From: JAAXGX01 sp965203565
GTDB taxonomy: Bacteria > Acidobacteriota > Vicinamibacteria > Vicinamibacterales > UBA8438
Reading direction: 5' to 3'
Assembly: GCA_965203565.1 (NCBI GenBank)
Contig: OZ241896.1
Coordinates: 3,885,504 to 3,949,503 of the forward strand
DNA length: 64,000 bases
The notes under the pieces were generated by a model, which was not told where the DNA came from, made no database searches, and was given only the letters and a program-made list of their open reading frames with translations. Positions 25,842-34,751 of this stretch are shown piece after piece. The stretch's first letter is position 1, and every line of letters begins with the position of its first letter. The translations under genes were made by a program, and so were the position numbers.

Positions 25842-26822
25842 GTGACGAACAGCCCGCGCCGCCGGACCGTGTCGCGCAGTCCGCGGCGCCGGACCGTCCC
25901 GGCGCTCGCCGTGACCGCCCTGACCGCCGCGCTCGTCTGCGCGCCGGGCGCCGCGCGCAGCCTGCGGGCGCAGCTCGATCACCTGCCCTGGATCCTCAAG
26001 TACAACACCGGCCAGAACGTCCAGCCGATCTTTCACGGCTGGTCGCGCAACGCCGGCGGCGGGTTCACCATGCACTTCGGCTACCTCAACCGGAACTACG
26101 TGGAGGAGCTGCGCGTGCCGGTGGGGCCGGACAACGCGATAGAGCCGGACGGGACCGGCGGGATCGATCAGGGACAGCCCACTTTCTTCTACCCGCGGTT
26201 CCACAACTTCGCCTTTAGCGTCGCCGTGCCGGGCGACTGGGGCGGCCGGGAGCTGGTCTGGTCGGTCACCGTCCGCGGCCGGACCGACCGGGCGGTGGCG
26301 TGGCTGCAACCCGAGTGGGAGATCGACGACCCGGCGCAGGGCAGTCCGTTCGTGCAGACCAACCCGCCCAACCGGGCGCCGTCGATCGCCGTGCCCGCCG
26401 TCGCGCCGGTCGCGCTGCCGGCGGCGGCGCAGCTGATCGCCGAAGTGGCCGACGACGGACTGCCGGCCGGCGCGCGCGAAGTCCGCGAACTGGCGGTCGG
26501 CCAGGAGACGCCGCCGACGCTCCGGCCCGGTCCGGGCGCCGCGGAGTCGCCCGTCAACCTGCCGCAGCTTCCGGCCGCCCCGGACCGCACCACGGCCCGG
26601 CGGCTCCCGGACCCGCGCCCCGAAGGGGTGTCCGTCGCGTGGATCGTCTGGCGCGGCCCCGCCGCCGCCGCGTTCGAGCCGACTCACAGCCCGGCGCGCA
26701 GCGGCCGGACCACGACCACCGCCCGGTTCTCCCGGTCCGGAACGTACGTGCTCCGCGCCACCGCGACCGACCGGATGCTGTCGGCGACGGCCGACGTCAC
26801 CGTCACCGTGCGCGAGCCGTGA
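25842..26822 (+). CDS. Exported partner of cytochrome/copper monooxygenase, paralogue 1
   Basis: A 326-residue exported protein of unrecognised family. The conserved core near the mature N-terminus (QLDHLPWILKYNTGQNVQPIFHGWSRN, shared almost word for word with the gene at 42234) is followed by YLNRNYVEELRVPVGPDN. The C-terminal part is a PKD/cadherin-like beta domain ending in GTYVLRATATD...VTVTV. It always follows the cytochrome/copper gene in this window, so it is probably its partner or scaffold. The start is GTG 25842. A basic stretch before the signal peptide is unusual. Confidence 0.55.
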   Translation: MTNSPRRRTVSRSPRRRTVPALAVTALTAALVCAPGAARSLRAQLDHLPWILKYNTGQNVQPIFHGWSRNAGGGFTMHFGYLNRNYVEELRVPVGPDNAIEPDGTGGIDQGQPTFFYPRFHNFAFSVAVPGDWGGRELVWSVTVRGRTDRAVAWLQPEWEIDDPAQGSPFVQTNPPNRAPSIAVPAVAPVALPAAAQLIAEVADDGLPAGAREVRELAVGQETPPTLRPGPGAAESPVNLPQLPAAPDRTTARRLPDPRPEGVSVAWIVWRGPAAAAFEPTHSPARSGRTTTTARFSRSGTYVLRATATDRMLSATADVTVTVREP

Positions 26823-26938
26823 AAGCCGACGGCTCGTTCGCCCGCCGCCTACGGCCGCCGGCTTGACTGAACCGGCGGATTCAAGGTACAGAAACCGCCA
26901 CCGAACGAACCGTGACCACACTGCGAGGGAATCGACTC

Positions 26939-27793
26939 ATGACCGAACGGGTGCGCACCACGACCTCCACGTCCGTCCGGCGCGGCGCATGGGCGGCCGG
27001 CCTGACCGCCGCGCTGTGCGCGGCGCTGGCCGCCTGGCCGGCCGCGCAGCAGGGATCGGACGGCCGTCTGAACCGGATCATCGAGCAGTTCGAGCAGGGC
27101 GAGCCGGCGCTCGCCAACGAGCACTGGCGGATCGTCTCGCTGGAGCACAACCCGTTCCTGGTCGACGACCTCGAGGCGTTTCTCGAAGACCTGGGGGAGC
27201 AGGACTCGGGCCGGCCGCGGCTGACGCCGATCGTGCGCATTCCGCACGAAGCGGACCAGGACTATCACCACGTGGTGAAGCAGATCCTCGATGCGGGGGC
27301 GATGGGAATCGTGCTGCCGCAGGTCCGGACCGCCGACGAGGTGGCGAAGCTGGTGCGCGCCATGCGGTATCCGCCGCAGCGCGGCGCGCGGTATCCGGAG
27401 CCGCGCGGCCGGCGGGGCTGGGGCCCGACGGCCGCAAGGCGCGTCTGGAACGTGGACGCCGACGAGTACGCGCGCCGGGCCGACGTCTGGCCGCTCAACC
27501 CGGAGGGCGAGCTCCTGGCGATCGCGATGGTCGAGACCCGCGAGTGCGTGGAGAACATCGACGAGATTCTCCAGGTTCCGGGTCTCGGCGGGGTGCTGAT
27601 CGGGCCGTCCGACCTCAGCCTCTCGCTCGGCGTCGGCACGCCGGGCGCCAACCCGCGCGCCCCGGAGGTGGAGGCCGCCATCGAGACGGTCGGCGAAGCG
27701 TGCCGGCGGCATGGCAAGCTGTGCGGCATCTACACCCGGTCGGACGTCGAGGCGCGCAGCAAGCAGGGGTTCAGACTGTTCCCGGTGATGTGA
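26939..27793 (+). CDS. Exported HpcH/HpaI aldolase-like protein
   Basis: A 284-residue member of the HpcH/HpaI aldolase/citrate lyase family, which cleaves or forms C-C bonds of 2-keto acids on a TIM barrel. It retains PIVRIPHEADQ, GAMGIVLPQV, AIAMVETRECVENIDEIL and GVLIGPSDLSLSLGV, the metal-binding and substrate loops. Unusually, it begins with a signal peptide (cleavage near AAQQG), so it is exported; family members are usually cytoplasmic. ATG 26939 has a GAGGGA ribosome-binding site; GTG 26912 is in frame. It follows the cytochrome/copper cassette and could process its product. Confidence 0.75.
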   Translation: MTERVRTTTSTSVRRGAWAAGLTAALCAALAAWPAAQQGSDGRLNRIIEQFEQGEPALANEHWRIVSLEHNPFLVDDLEAFLEDLGEQDSGRPRLTPIVRIPHEADQDYHHVVKQILDAGAMGIVLPQVRTADEVAKLVRAMRYPPQRGARYPEPRGRRGWGPTAARRVWNVDADEYARRADVWPLNPEGELLAIAMVETRECVENIDEILQVPGLGGVLIGPSDLSLSLGVGTPGANPRAPEVEAAIETVGEACRRHGKLCGIYTRSDVEARSKQGFRLFPVM

Positions 27794-27819
27794 CAGCCCG
27801 TGAGCAGCGCTTCGGACTG

Positions 27820-28380
27820 CTAGTCGACAACGTAGCTGAACAGCTTGTACTCGTCGCCGCGCTGGAGCACCGATCCGAACAGGCGCATCTCCCGGTCCGC
27901 GCCGTCGGCGCCGCGGACCGTCACCCGGCTGTCCCGGTGGACGGTGAACGTCTCGTACGGGGTCGATTCGCCGTCGAAGCCGATGGCGACGAAGTCGTAT
28001 GCGTCGCCGGCCGCGCGGGCGACGAGCCGGCGCAGGGCGTTGCCGCTCTTCTGGTGGAGATCGCCCCAGACGTACTCGAACGGGAGGCCCCGCTCGGGGC
28101 GGCTCGACGGGAGCTCGGGCCAGACCACGGTCCGGAACTCCGTCTCGCTGAGGGGCAGCGCCGCGAGCGCCCGGCCGTCGTCCGCGGCCAGCGCGGCGAG
28201 CACCGCCTCGGCCAGCCGGTCCGGCGATTCGAAGGTGCGGCTGAGCGGCGGCGGGGGGGCGTCGTCGGTCGTTTCGGCGGCGCGGCAGCCGCCGATAGAC
28301 ACGAGGAGCGCGGCGGCCAGGCCCGCGAGCGCGGACCCGGCCGCCTTCGCCGGCGCTAGTTGAGGGCGAAGTCGGTCCAC
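27820..28380 (-). CDS. Hypothetical lipoprotein downstream of beta-helix gene
   Basis: About 186 residues with a lipobox (SIGGC, Cys32). After an acidic/Pro-rich linker comes a mixed alpha/beta domain, LAEAVLAALAADDGRALAALPLSE, and a C-terminal beta part ending EYKLFSYVVD. I do not recognise the family. The likely start, GTG 28380, lies inside the end of the beta-helix gene (25-base overlap), and GTG 28389 is also possible. This overlap implies coupled translation with the beta-helix and TonB receptor genes. A CAGCCCGTG motif follows the opposite gene's stop at 27794. Confidence 0.5.
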   Translation of the reverse strand: MDRLRPQLAPAKAAGSALAGLAAALLVSIGGCRAAETTDDAPPPPLSRTFESPDRLAEAVLAALAADDGRALAALPLSETEFRTVVWPELPSSRPERGLPFEYVWGDLHQKSGNALRRLVARAAGDAYDFVAIGFDGESTPYETFTVHRDSRVTVRGADGADREMRLFGSVLQRGDEYKLFSYVVD

Positions 28381-29750
28381 CCCATCCACCAGGTGTCCTG
28401 ACCCGACCCGGGCGGCCCGACCGCGCCGATGAACGGCGCGGTTTCGAAGAAGCCGTCGGCCGGCTGCGGCGCCGGCGCCACCGCGCCGGTGACGGCGGGC
28501 GAGCCCGCCATCGGCCGGAAGTCCGGGTTCGGCAGGTTGAACGGGTCGCGGAGCATCGGGCTCAGCGCCGTCGTGACGTTGGAGCTGCTGGTCACCCAGT
28601 CCATCGTCGTGATCGGCGCCCGGCCGTCGTCGCTGTCCGGGCGGAACTCGCCGACGCACCGGCTGACCACGCAGTTGCCGTTGACGATGCCGCTCTCCAT
28701 CGTCAGCGGCGTGGCGGTCGAGCCGACGATCTGCGTGAACGTCTCGGTCCCGTCGACGTCGACCGCGGCCTCCTTGAAGCCGTGGACGATGAAGTTGCGG
28801 ATGGTGGCCGAGGTCCCTTCGCGCAGCAGCATGCCGGTGTCGCTCTCGCTCCCCTCGTCGCTGTCCGGGTCGCCGAGCAGCGTGAGGTTGTGCAGCGTCG
28901 GGTTCGAGCGCGGCAGCAGCGTGTTGTTGTCGCCGTTGTTGTCCGCCTCGATCCCCTGGTCGGCGTCGTCCCCGCTCTGGAGCGCGATCAGGAACTGGCC
29001 CTTGCCGGTCCAGCCGTCGGTCCAGTCGAAGCTGTCGTCGGCGACGCCGAAGCAGATGACGTGCTTCACCTCCACCGTCCCCCCGAAGAACTCGAGCCCG
29101 TCGTCCTTGTTGAACTTGACCATCACGTGGTCGACCTCGGTTCCCCGGCCGACGCCCTGGAACGCGATGCCGTTCAGCTCGTTGTCGGGGCTGAACTCGG
29201 TCCCCGCGAACTCGACGCGCGTGTAGTACAGGTGGCCGCTGTCGTCGTCCGGGTCGTCGCCGCCGTAGACGCCGGTGTCGCCTTCGCCCACCGACGCGCC
29301 GCCCGGCACGTTGAGCGGCGCATTGCCGTTGATGATCAGTCCGCCCCAGTCGGCCCGCGCCCGCTCGCCGGCCGGCTGGTCGCTGCTGAACACCACCGGC
29401 GCGTCGGCCGTGCCGTTGGAGTGGATCCGCGCGCCGCGGTCGATGATCAGCGTCCCGTTCGTCGCGAACTCGCCGAACACCTCGGCGCCCGGCTCCAGCG
29501 TCAGCGTCGCGCCGTCATCGACGAAGACGGCGCCCCGCAGGACCCAGTACCGGTTCGCGTCGAACGTCGTGTCGCTGGCGACCCGGCCGGTCACGACGCA
29601 GACTTCCTTGTCGATGCCGGTCCGGCTGCGGCAGTCGATCGTCGATTGCGACCGTGCGGTCCCGCCGCTCCAGACGACGGCGCCCGTCACGAGCAGGGCG
29701 GGCGCGACGGCGCGCCGCCCCAGTCGGCGGATTCTCGTCTTCCAGTTCAT
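28356..29750 (-). CDS. Secreted right-handed beta-helix-like surface protein
   Basis: A 464-residue exported protein. After the signal peptide come repeated strand patterns with Asn/Gly/Asp turns, such as LTLEPGAEVFGEFATNG, LIIDRGARIHSNG and FVHGFKEAAVDV. This is the pattern of a parallel beta-helix of the pectate-lyase/T5-like type. No catalytic motif is clear. It is the gene after a TonB receptor, a pairing I know from Acidobacteriota and Bacteroidota, so it may be the surface partner that captures substrate. A stretch of Asp-rich repeats (GDDPDDDSGH) could bind Ca2+. Confidence 0.65.
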   Translation of the reverse strand: MNWKTRIRRLGRRAVAPALLVTGAVVWSGGTARSQSTIDCRSRTGIDKEVCVVTGRVASDTTFDANRYWVLRGAVFVDDGATLTLEPGAEVFGEFATNGTLIIDRGARIHSNGTADAPVVFSSDQPAGERARADWGGLIINGNAPLNVPGGASVGEGDTGVYGGDDPDDDSGHLYYTRVEFAGTEFSPDNELNGIAFQGVGRGTEVDHVMVKFNKDDGLEFFGGTVEVKHVICFGVADDSFDWTDGWTGKGQFLIALQSGDDADQGIEADNNGDNNTLLPRSNPTLHNLTLLGDPDSDEGSESDTGMLLREGTSATIRNFIVHGFKEAAVDVDGTETFTQIVGSTATPLTMESGIVNGNCVVSRCVGEFRPDSDDGRAPITTMDWVTSSSNVTTALSPMLRDPFNLPNPDFRPMAGSPAVTGAVAPAPQPADGFFETAPFIGAVGPPGSGQDTWWMGWTDFALN

Positions 29751-29814
29751 CACGGATCGTCGTCCTTTCCTCTCGTGCTGTTCTCCTGCCTGCAGCCGCC
29801 CCGCCATCCCGTGG

Positions 29815-32571
29815 CTATGGATGCAGGGTGACGCTGAACGACACCCCGCGCCCGAGCTTGAACACGCGCTGCTCCCTGCCGCTCTGCGTGAACAGGTACG
29901 GGTCGTCCAGCAGGTTCTCGAAAGCGACCTTCAGCCCGAAGGCGTCCCACCGCCGCGAGACGATCACGTCCACGGAGTTGCGGCCTTCCTCGATGATGTC
30001 GGGGAGCCCCAGCGACCCGACGTCGCTGATCCGGTCGCCGAAGTAGCTCCAGAGGAGCCGGGCCGCGAACTCCTGCATCCGGAACTCCGCCATCGCGTTG
30101 AACAGGTTCCTGGACGTCCCGGCGAGCGGCCGCAGGAGCGAGGTCTGGACCTGTCCGGCCTGCCGCCCGATCGTGACCTCGGAGTCGACGAACGTGTAGT
30201 TCGCGCCGACCAGGAGGCGCTCGTTCAGCGCCTTCCGGGCCTCCAGCTCGATCCCGACGTTGCGGGCGGCCTCGGCGTTGGCGTACGACGTCCGGAGCTG
30301 CGCCGTCGGCTCGACGACCCGCTCTATCGGGGTGTCGAAGTGCTTGTAGAAGAAGCTCGCCGAGATCACCTCTTCCGCGCCGGGGAACCACTCCCACCGG
30401 GCGTCGACGTTCTGGATGAGCGACTGTCCGAGGTCGGGGTTGCCGACCACGGCCCGGCCGCCGACGACGTCGGTGAACTCGAACGGCGCCACCTCCCGGA
30501 ACTCCGGACGGTTGACGGTCCGGCTGTAGCTGATCCGGAGGTTCTGGTCGTAGGCGAGGGCGTAGACCAGGTTGGCGGCGGGAAAGACGTCGGTGCTGTC
30601 GAGCGTCGACGTGACGCGGGCGGCGCTGCCGCCGACCTGGCGGCTGAACGGGTCGAACGTGTCGACCGTCTGCTTGTACGACTCGACCCGGGCGCCGCCG
30701 ACCACGCGCCAGCGGGCCGTCAGCGGCAGGTCGATCATGCCGTAGCCGGAGGCCGTCTCCTGCCCGCCGTCGTACGCGTCGGTCGGCCGCGTCTCTTCCT
30801 TGAGCTGCCAGACCGGGCCGACGTTCGCCGACGCGAACAGCGCTTCGGCCGGCAGGGACAGATCGACGCCCGACAGCCGGCGCGGGGTGAACCGCAGGCG
30901 GCGCGACTCGAAGGCGCGCTCCCGGTCGAGGTAGCCTCCCCCGAACTTGATCTGCGTCCCGAGGCCGCTCCACTGCTGGAACAGCATGCTCCAGTTGGCC
31001 GAGAACTCGATGCTCTCGTCCCGCTGGTCGTTGAACTGGCGGAGGCCGCTCTGCGACTCGTCGGCGAGGACGAACGCGTCGCGCGCCGGGTCGAACTCGT
31101 ACAGCGTCTCGCGCAGGTCGGGCTCGTCGCGGTCCGCGTACGAGAAGGCGACCTTCCAGTCGAAGCGGCTGTTCGAGGCGCCGGGCAGCAGGTGGTCGCC
31201 GCCGAGGTGGTGCGCCCGGATCTGCTCCTCGATGAAGTAGAGCCGCTGGTTGCGGAGCTCGGTGTCGGCGTCGCTGTTGAACCCCTCGAACCGGCGCGTC
31301 CGGTCGGTCCCGAGATGCGTGTAGAAATTGTCGAACGACAGCCGGTGGTTCGGTGTGAACTGATACGCCACGTTGCCGACCGCGCCCAGCGTCCGCTCGT
31401 AGGTGGAGACGTCGAAGTCGTACGGGCCGTTGAACACGTCTATCGCGCCCCCTTCCTCCACGTTGAAGAAGGTCCGCCGCTCGTCGACGAACGCCGACGA
31501 CTGCGCGTGCCGGAGCGTGGCGACCACGCCCAGCTTGTCGAACCGGCCGCCGAACAGGCCGCTGTAGCTCTGGTCGATCGGATGATTCTTCTCTACCGGG
31601 TCCCACACGTTGGAGAACGCACGGCCGAGGTCGCGGAGATCGCTCTGCAGGAACCCGATCTCGTCGTCGGTGAACCGCCCGCCGCGGATCACCTTCCGGT
31701 CCGGGAACCCGGCGGGCAACGCCCGCGAGCCGTCGTCGAACCCGGTCCATTCGCGCCCCCCGCTCGGATACGACAGGCCGAGCGCGCCGGTGGTGACGCT
31801 GTTCCAGCCGCCGCCCGCGCCGGCTTCCCACGAGGTTTCGACCGGCAGCTTGAGCGGGATGATTTCGACCAGGCCGCCCGCGAACTGCGACGGCTTGTCC
31901 GGCGTGTACGTCTTGCTCACCTGGACGCTGTCGATCAGGGCGGCCGGGAAGAGGTCGAGCGGGACGACCCGGCGGTCCGGCTCCGTCGTCGGGAGCATGG
32001 CGCCGTTGAGCGTCGTGTTGCTGTACCGTTCGCCGAGGCCGCGCACGAAGACCGAGCCGCCGCCGACCACCGACACGCCGGTGACCCGCTCCATCGCGTC
32101 GGCGGCGTTCGAGTCGTCGTTGGCGCTCATCTCGATCGAGCCGATGTTGTCCTGGACCGCCGGCGCCCGCATCCGCAGCATCAACTGGGCGGCCGCCGTG
32201 GACGACTCCGCATCGAGATCAGGCGCCGACACCGTGACCTGCTCGGCGAATACGTTCGACGCGAGCGACACCTGCACCCGCGTGAGCTGGCCCGCCGCCA
32301 CGTCGAGCGACACGCTCTGCTCGGCGTAGCCGGCCATGACCACCTTCATCTCGTACGAGCCGGCCGGAACCTGGAACCGGTAGGCGCCGTCGATGTCGGT
32401 GTACTCGATCTGCTCGACCGGGCCGCTCAGCTCGACCGGGACGCCGGGCAGCGTGATCGCGTTCGCCTCGTCGATCACCTGGCCCGCGATGGCGCCGAGC
32501 TCCTGGCCCTGGGCCGGCGCCGCCGCCGCGAGGAGCGCCGGCAGGGCCAGCGTCCGCATCATCCTCCGCAT
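29815..32571 (-). CDS. TonB-dependent outer membrane receptor
   Basis: A 918-residue receptor. The signal peptide is followed by a carboxypeptidase-regulatory-like domain (IAGQVIDEANAITLPGVPVELSG). Then come the plug domain (DAMERVTGVSVVGGGSVFVRGLGERYSNTTLNG) and a ~650-residue beta-barrel ending in Val-Thr-Leu-His-Pro. The plug loop and RGLGERY are classic for the family. It imports an unknown ligand using the TonB-ExbBD system. Start ATG 32571 was chosen for its GGAAGG ribosome-binding site and signal peptide. It heads a minus-strand operon with the beta-helix protein and lipoprotein. Confidence 0.9.
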   Translation of the reverse strand: MRRMMRTLALPALLAAAAPAQGQELGAIAGQVIDEANAITLPGVPVELSGPVEQIEYTDIDGAYRFQVPAGSYEMKVVMAGYAEQSVSLDVAAGQLTRVQVSLASNVFAEQVTVSAPDLDAESSTAAAQLMLRMRAPAVQDNIGSIEMSANDDSNAADAMERVTGVSVVGGGSVFVRGLGERYSNTTLNGAMLPTTEPDRRVVPLDLFPAALIDSVQVSKTYTPDKPSQFAGGLVEIIPLKLPVETSWEAGAGGGWNSVTTGALGLSYPSGGREWTGFDDGSRALPAGFPDRKVIRGGRFTDDEIGFLQSDLRDLGRAFSNVWDPVEKNHPIDQSYSGLFGGRFDKLGVVATLRHAQSSAFVDERRTFFNVEEGGAIDVFNGPYDFDVSTYERTLGAVGNVAYQFTPNHRLSFDNFYTHLGTDRTRRFEGFNSDADTELRNQRLYFIEEQIRAHHLGGDHLLPGASNSRFDWKVAFSYADRDEPDLRETLYEFDPARDAFVLADESQSGLRQFNDQRDESIEFSANWSMLFQQWSGLGTQIKFGGGYLDRERAFESRRLRFTPRRLSGVDLSLPAEALFASANVGPVWQLKEETRPTDAYDGGQETASGYGMIDLPLTARWRVVGGARVESYKQTVDTFDPFSRQVGGSAARVTSTLDSTDVFPAANLVYALAYDQNLRISYSRTVNRPEFREVAPFEFTDVVGGRAVVGNPDLGQSLIQNVDARWEWFPGAEEVISASFFYKHFDTPIERVVEPTAQLRTSYANAEAARNVGIELEARKALNERLLVGANYTFVDSEVTIGRQAGQVQTSLLRPLAGTSRNLFNAMAEFRMQEFAARLLWSYFGDRISDVGSLGLPDIIEEGRNSVDVIVSRRWDAFGLKVAFENLLDDPYLFTQSGREQRVFKLGRGVSFSVTLHP

Positions 32572-32740
32572 CAGTGTCTTCCTTCCCTCGACCGGCTCCG
32601 AACGTCGGCGTCCGAAGCCGAGCAGACGATACCGGCCTGCTGTGTACACGGAATGAAGGGCTCGTTAATTCGACATGTATTCGACGTAAGCAACGTTGCG
32701 CCCGCGTTTCGCGCGCGCCGCCGCAGGCGCGCCGGTGGTG

Positions 32741-32746
32741 TATAGT
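32741..32746 (+). promoter_or_regulatory. Putative -10 for the 32769 gene
   Basis: TATAGT lies 22 bases before ATG 32769, with GAGGAGGG between as ribosome-binding site. The TonB receptor gene is divergent. Confidence 0.4.
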
Positions 32747-32768
32747 CGCCGGAGCGAGGAGGGCGAAG

Positions 32769-33833
32769 ATGAGGCATCGATCCGCTGCGGCGTTCGGCGC
32801 GGCGCTGGCCGCGGCGGCGCTGCTCGCGCCCGGTCCGGCGGTGGGCCAGGGCGACGCCGCAGACGACTGGACGGTCGGCCGCACGCCGTGGGGCCATCCG
32901 GACCTCGCAGGGATCTGGAGCAGCAAGACGACGACGCCGCTCGAGCGCCCGGACGAGTACGGGGGGCGCGAGTACCTGACCGACGAGGAGATCGCCGAGC
33001 TGGAAAGCCGCGCCCTGCGGGCGTCGCAGGAAGGGTCCGGCGCCACCCTGCTGCCGGAGCGCGCGGAGCGGGGGACGGCGACGGACGTCGCGGGCGCCTA
33101 CAACTCGGTCTTCAGCTCGCGCGGCACGACGGTGGTCCGGACCGGGCGAACGTCGCTCGTGATCGATCCGCCCGACGGCAGGATCCCGTACTCCGACGCC
33201 GGACGGGAGCGGGTGGCCGCCGAGGTCGCCTACCGGAAGGCGCTTTCCGCCGCCGACCTCGAAACCCACGTCACGATGGCGGAGGGTCCGGAGGACCGGC
33301 CGAACGACCGCTGCCTCGGTTTCACGCTCCCCTGCACCAGCATGTACTGCGCGTTTTCGCGGATCGTGCAGAGCCCCGACGCGGTCGCCCTCTATTACGA
33401 GGCGGGCCACACCGGCGGCGCGTACCGCACCGTCCCGCTCGACGGCCGCGCGCATCCGCCCGCGCACGTGCGGCAGTGGTACGGCTATTCGGTCGGACGC
33501 TGGGAAGGCGACACGCTGGTGGTCGACACCCGCAACTTCACCGACCGGCGGAGCGTGGAGGGGACCTCCACGCCGATCGGCTTCCGGGGCGCGGGGGAGA
33601 CGTTCCAGCTCGTCGAGCGGTTCACCAGGACCGCGCCCGACATGATCCTCTACCGCGCGACCGTGGAGAACCCGGCGATGTACGCCCGTCCGTGGACGAT
33701 CGAGATGCCGTGGATACGGGCCGCGGAGACGGACAACCAGATCTTCGAGGCGGCCTGCCACGAAGGGAACTACGGGCTGACCGGCATCCTCTCCGGCGCG
33801 CGCGCGATGGAGCGGGAGACGGCGGGACGGTAG
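32769..33833 (+). CDS. Exported conserved protein of acidobacterial type
   Basis: A 354-residue exported protein of a family I recall as common in Acidobacteriota and Luteitalea-like genomes but without known function. Hallmarks are the TPWGHPDLAGIW entry after the signal peptide, the middle RCLGFTLPCTSM with two cysteines, and WEGDTLVVDTRNFTD near residue 230. The family often lies close to TonB receptors and secreted oxidoreductases. No active-site motif can be assigned. A small lipoprotein gene follows after 5 bases. Confidence 0.6.
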   Translation: MRHRSAAAFGAALAAAALLAPGPAVGQGDAADDWTVGRTPWGHPDLAGIWSSKTTTPLERPDEYGGREYLTDEEIAELESRALRASQEGSGATLLPERAERGTATDVAGAYNSVFSSRGTTVVRTGRTSLVIDPPDGRIPYSDAGRERVAAEVAYRKALSAADLETHVTMAEGPEDRPNDRCLGFTLPCTSMYCAFSRIVQSPDAVALYYEAGHTGGAYRTVPLDGRAHPPAHVRQWYGYSVGRWEGDTLVVDTRNFTDRRSVEGTSTPIGFRGAGETFQLVERFTRTAPDMILYRATVENPAMYARPWTIEMPWIRAAETDNQIFEAACHEGNYGLTGILSGARAMERETAGR

Positions 33834-33838
33834 CCGGC

Positions 33839-34180
33839 ATGCTCCCGCGCCGTCGGCCGTTGCGGCGCGCCGGCCTCTGCCTGCTGGCGCTGGCCGCCGC
33901 GGCGTCAAGCTGCTCCGGCGGGCCGGAGGAGGCGCAGGCTCCGGATGTCCGGCCGGCGGAGCCGCAGGTCACCGAAGCGCAGGCGATAGACGCCGCCCGG
34001 CGGCAGGCGCCGTTCGAGCCGGAGGCGGCGGAGGCCGAACTGGTCGCCGGCGGCGACCCGCCCGTCTGGCGGGTGGCGCTCCGCGGCCGGCGGCCGGGCG
34101 GGTCGGTCTTCCAGTTCGAGGAGGCCGTGGTGACGATAGACGCCCGCACCGGCGACGTCGTCGGCGTCGAACGGCCCTGA
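33839..34180 (+). CDS. Small PepSY-like lipoprotein
   Basis: A 113-residue predicted lipoprotein (ASSC, Cys25) with an Ala/Pro linker. A ~70-residue domain then runs EAQAIDAARRQAPFEP...VWRVALRG...FEEAVVTIDARTGDVVGVE. That pattern resembles PepSY/YpeB-type inhibitory or chaperone domains. It starts 5 bases after the upstream gene and is probably co-transcribed. The function is unknown. Confidence 0.5.
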   Translation: MLPRRRPLRRAGLCLLALAAAASSCSGGPEEAQAPDVRPAEPQVTEAQAIDAARRQAPFEPEAAEAELVAGGDPPVWRVALRGRRPGGSVFQFEEAVVTIDARTGDVVGVERP

Positions 34181-34190
34181 CCGCTGCTGG

Positions 34191-34580
34191 CTAATAGATG
34201 CGCCCGCGCAACCGGTCGATGCTGAGCGGGCCGGAGCCTCGCGTCGCGAAGTACAGGAAGACGAAGCAGTACAGCGCCGCCAGCTCGCCCTGGTTCATGT
34301 TCGGCCAGAACCCCCGCGGGGCGTGCGCGATGAAGTAGGCGACCGCCATCTGCCCGCTGCAGATGAACGCCGCGGCCGGCGTGAACAGGCCGACCATGAT
34401 CAGCAGGCCGCCGACCAGCTCGATCAGGCCCGCGACCCCGAGCATGGAGAAGATCGGCTGCGACTGCTCGGCGCCGAGGCCGCCGAACACTTTCTGCACG
34501 CCGTGCAGCGTGAACAGGAACCCGGCCACGGCGCGGGCGATCGAATAGACGTGCTCCGACGCGAAAGTCAACAGCTTCAT
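34191..34580 (-). CDS. DoxX-family membrane protein
   Basis: A 129-residue protein with four membrane helices of the DoxX family: RAVAGFLFTLHGVQKVFGG in helix 1, GLIELVGGLLIMVGLFTPAAAF in helix 2, and the AYFIAHAPRGFWPNMNQGE loop. DoxX proteins are small quinone-linked or envelope redox-associated membrane proteins. The gene is convergent with the PepSY-like lipoprotein. Its upstream side is shared with the NYN gene through a gap that contains a short palindrome. Confidence 0.85.
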   Translation of the reverse strand: MKLLTFASEHVYSIARAVAGFLFTLHGVQKVFGGLGAEQSQPIFSMLGVAGLIELVGGLLIMVGLFTPAAAFICSGQMAVAYFIAHAPRGFWPNMNQGELAALYCFVFLYFATRGSGPLSIDRLRGRIY

Positions 34581-34686
34581 CGGCGGCCTCCCTCTGGCCT
34601 TGCCCGGTTTCCGGAACGCGCTGGCCCGCCTATCGTAATCGAAACGCCCGGATCGAGATCGGGCGACCTGCCGCCGCAGCCTGTCA

Positions 34687-34726
34687 CAGCCCGTCTTCGT
34701 CGCGCTGGTTAGCGGCGACAGGGCTG
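34687..34726. repeat. Short palindrome sharing the element's CAGCCCG tips
   Basis: A 40-bp imperfect inverted repeat with CAGCCCGTC at one end and GACAGGGCTG at the other; the inner arms are CGTCGC/GCGGCGAC. It resembles the 49-bp deletion form at 24325 only in its tips and lacks matching 4-bp flanks. A TATACT -10 begins two bases after it. Confidence 0.4.
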
Positions 34727-34727
34727 A

Positions 34728-34733
34728 TATACT
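34728..34733 (+). promoter_or_regulatory. Putative -10 for the NYN gene
   Basis: TATACT lies directly after the short palindrome and 18 bases before the ATG at 34752, with GGAGG between as ribosome-binding site. Confidence 0.5.
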
Positions 34734-34751
34734 CGCGCACGGAGGCTGGTC

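Noticed and set aside
27794..27819. CAGCCCGTGAGCAGC... after the HpcH gene as an element copy
   Set aside because: Only the tip matches and flanks do not repeat; too short to claim.
29275..32745. Long plus-strand frame opposite the first TonB receptor
   Set aside because: No recognisable domain; the receptor on the other strand has a full signal, plug and barrel pattern.
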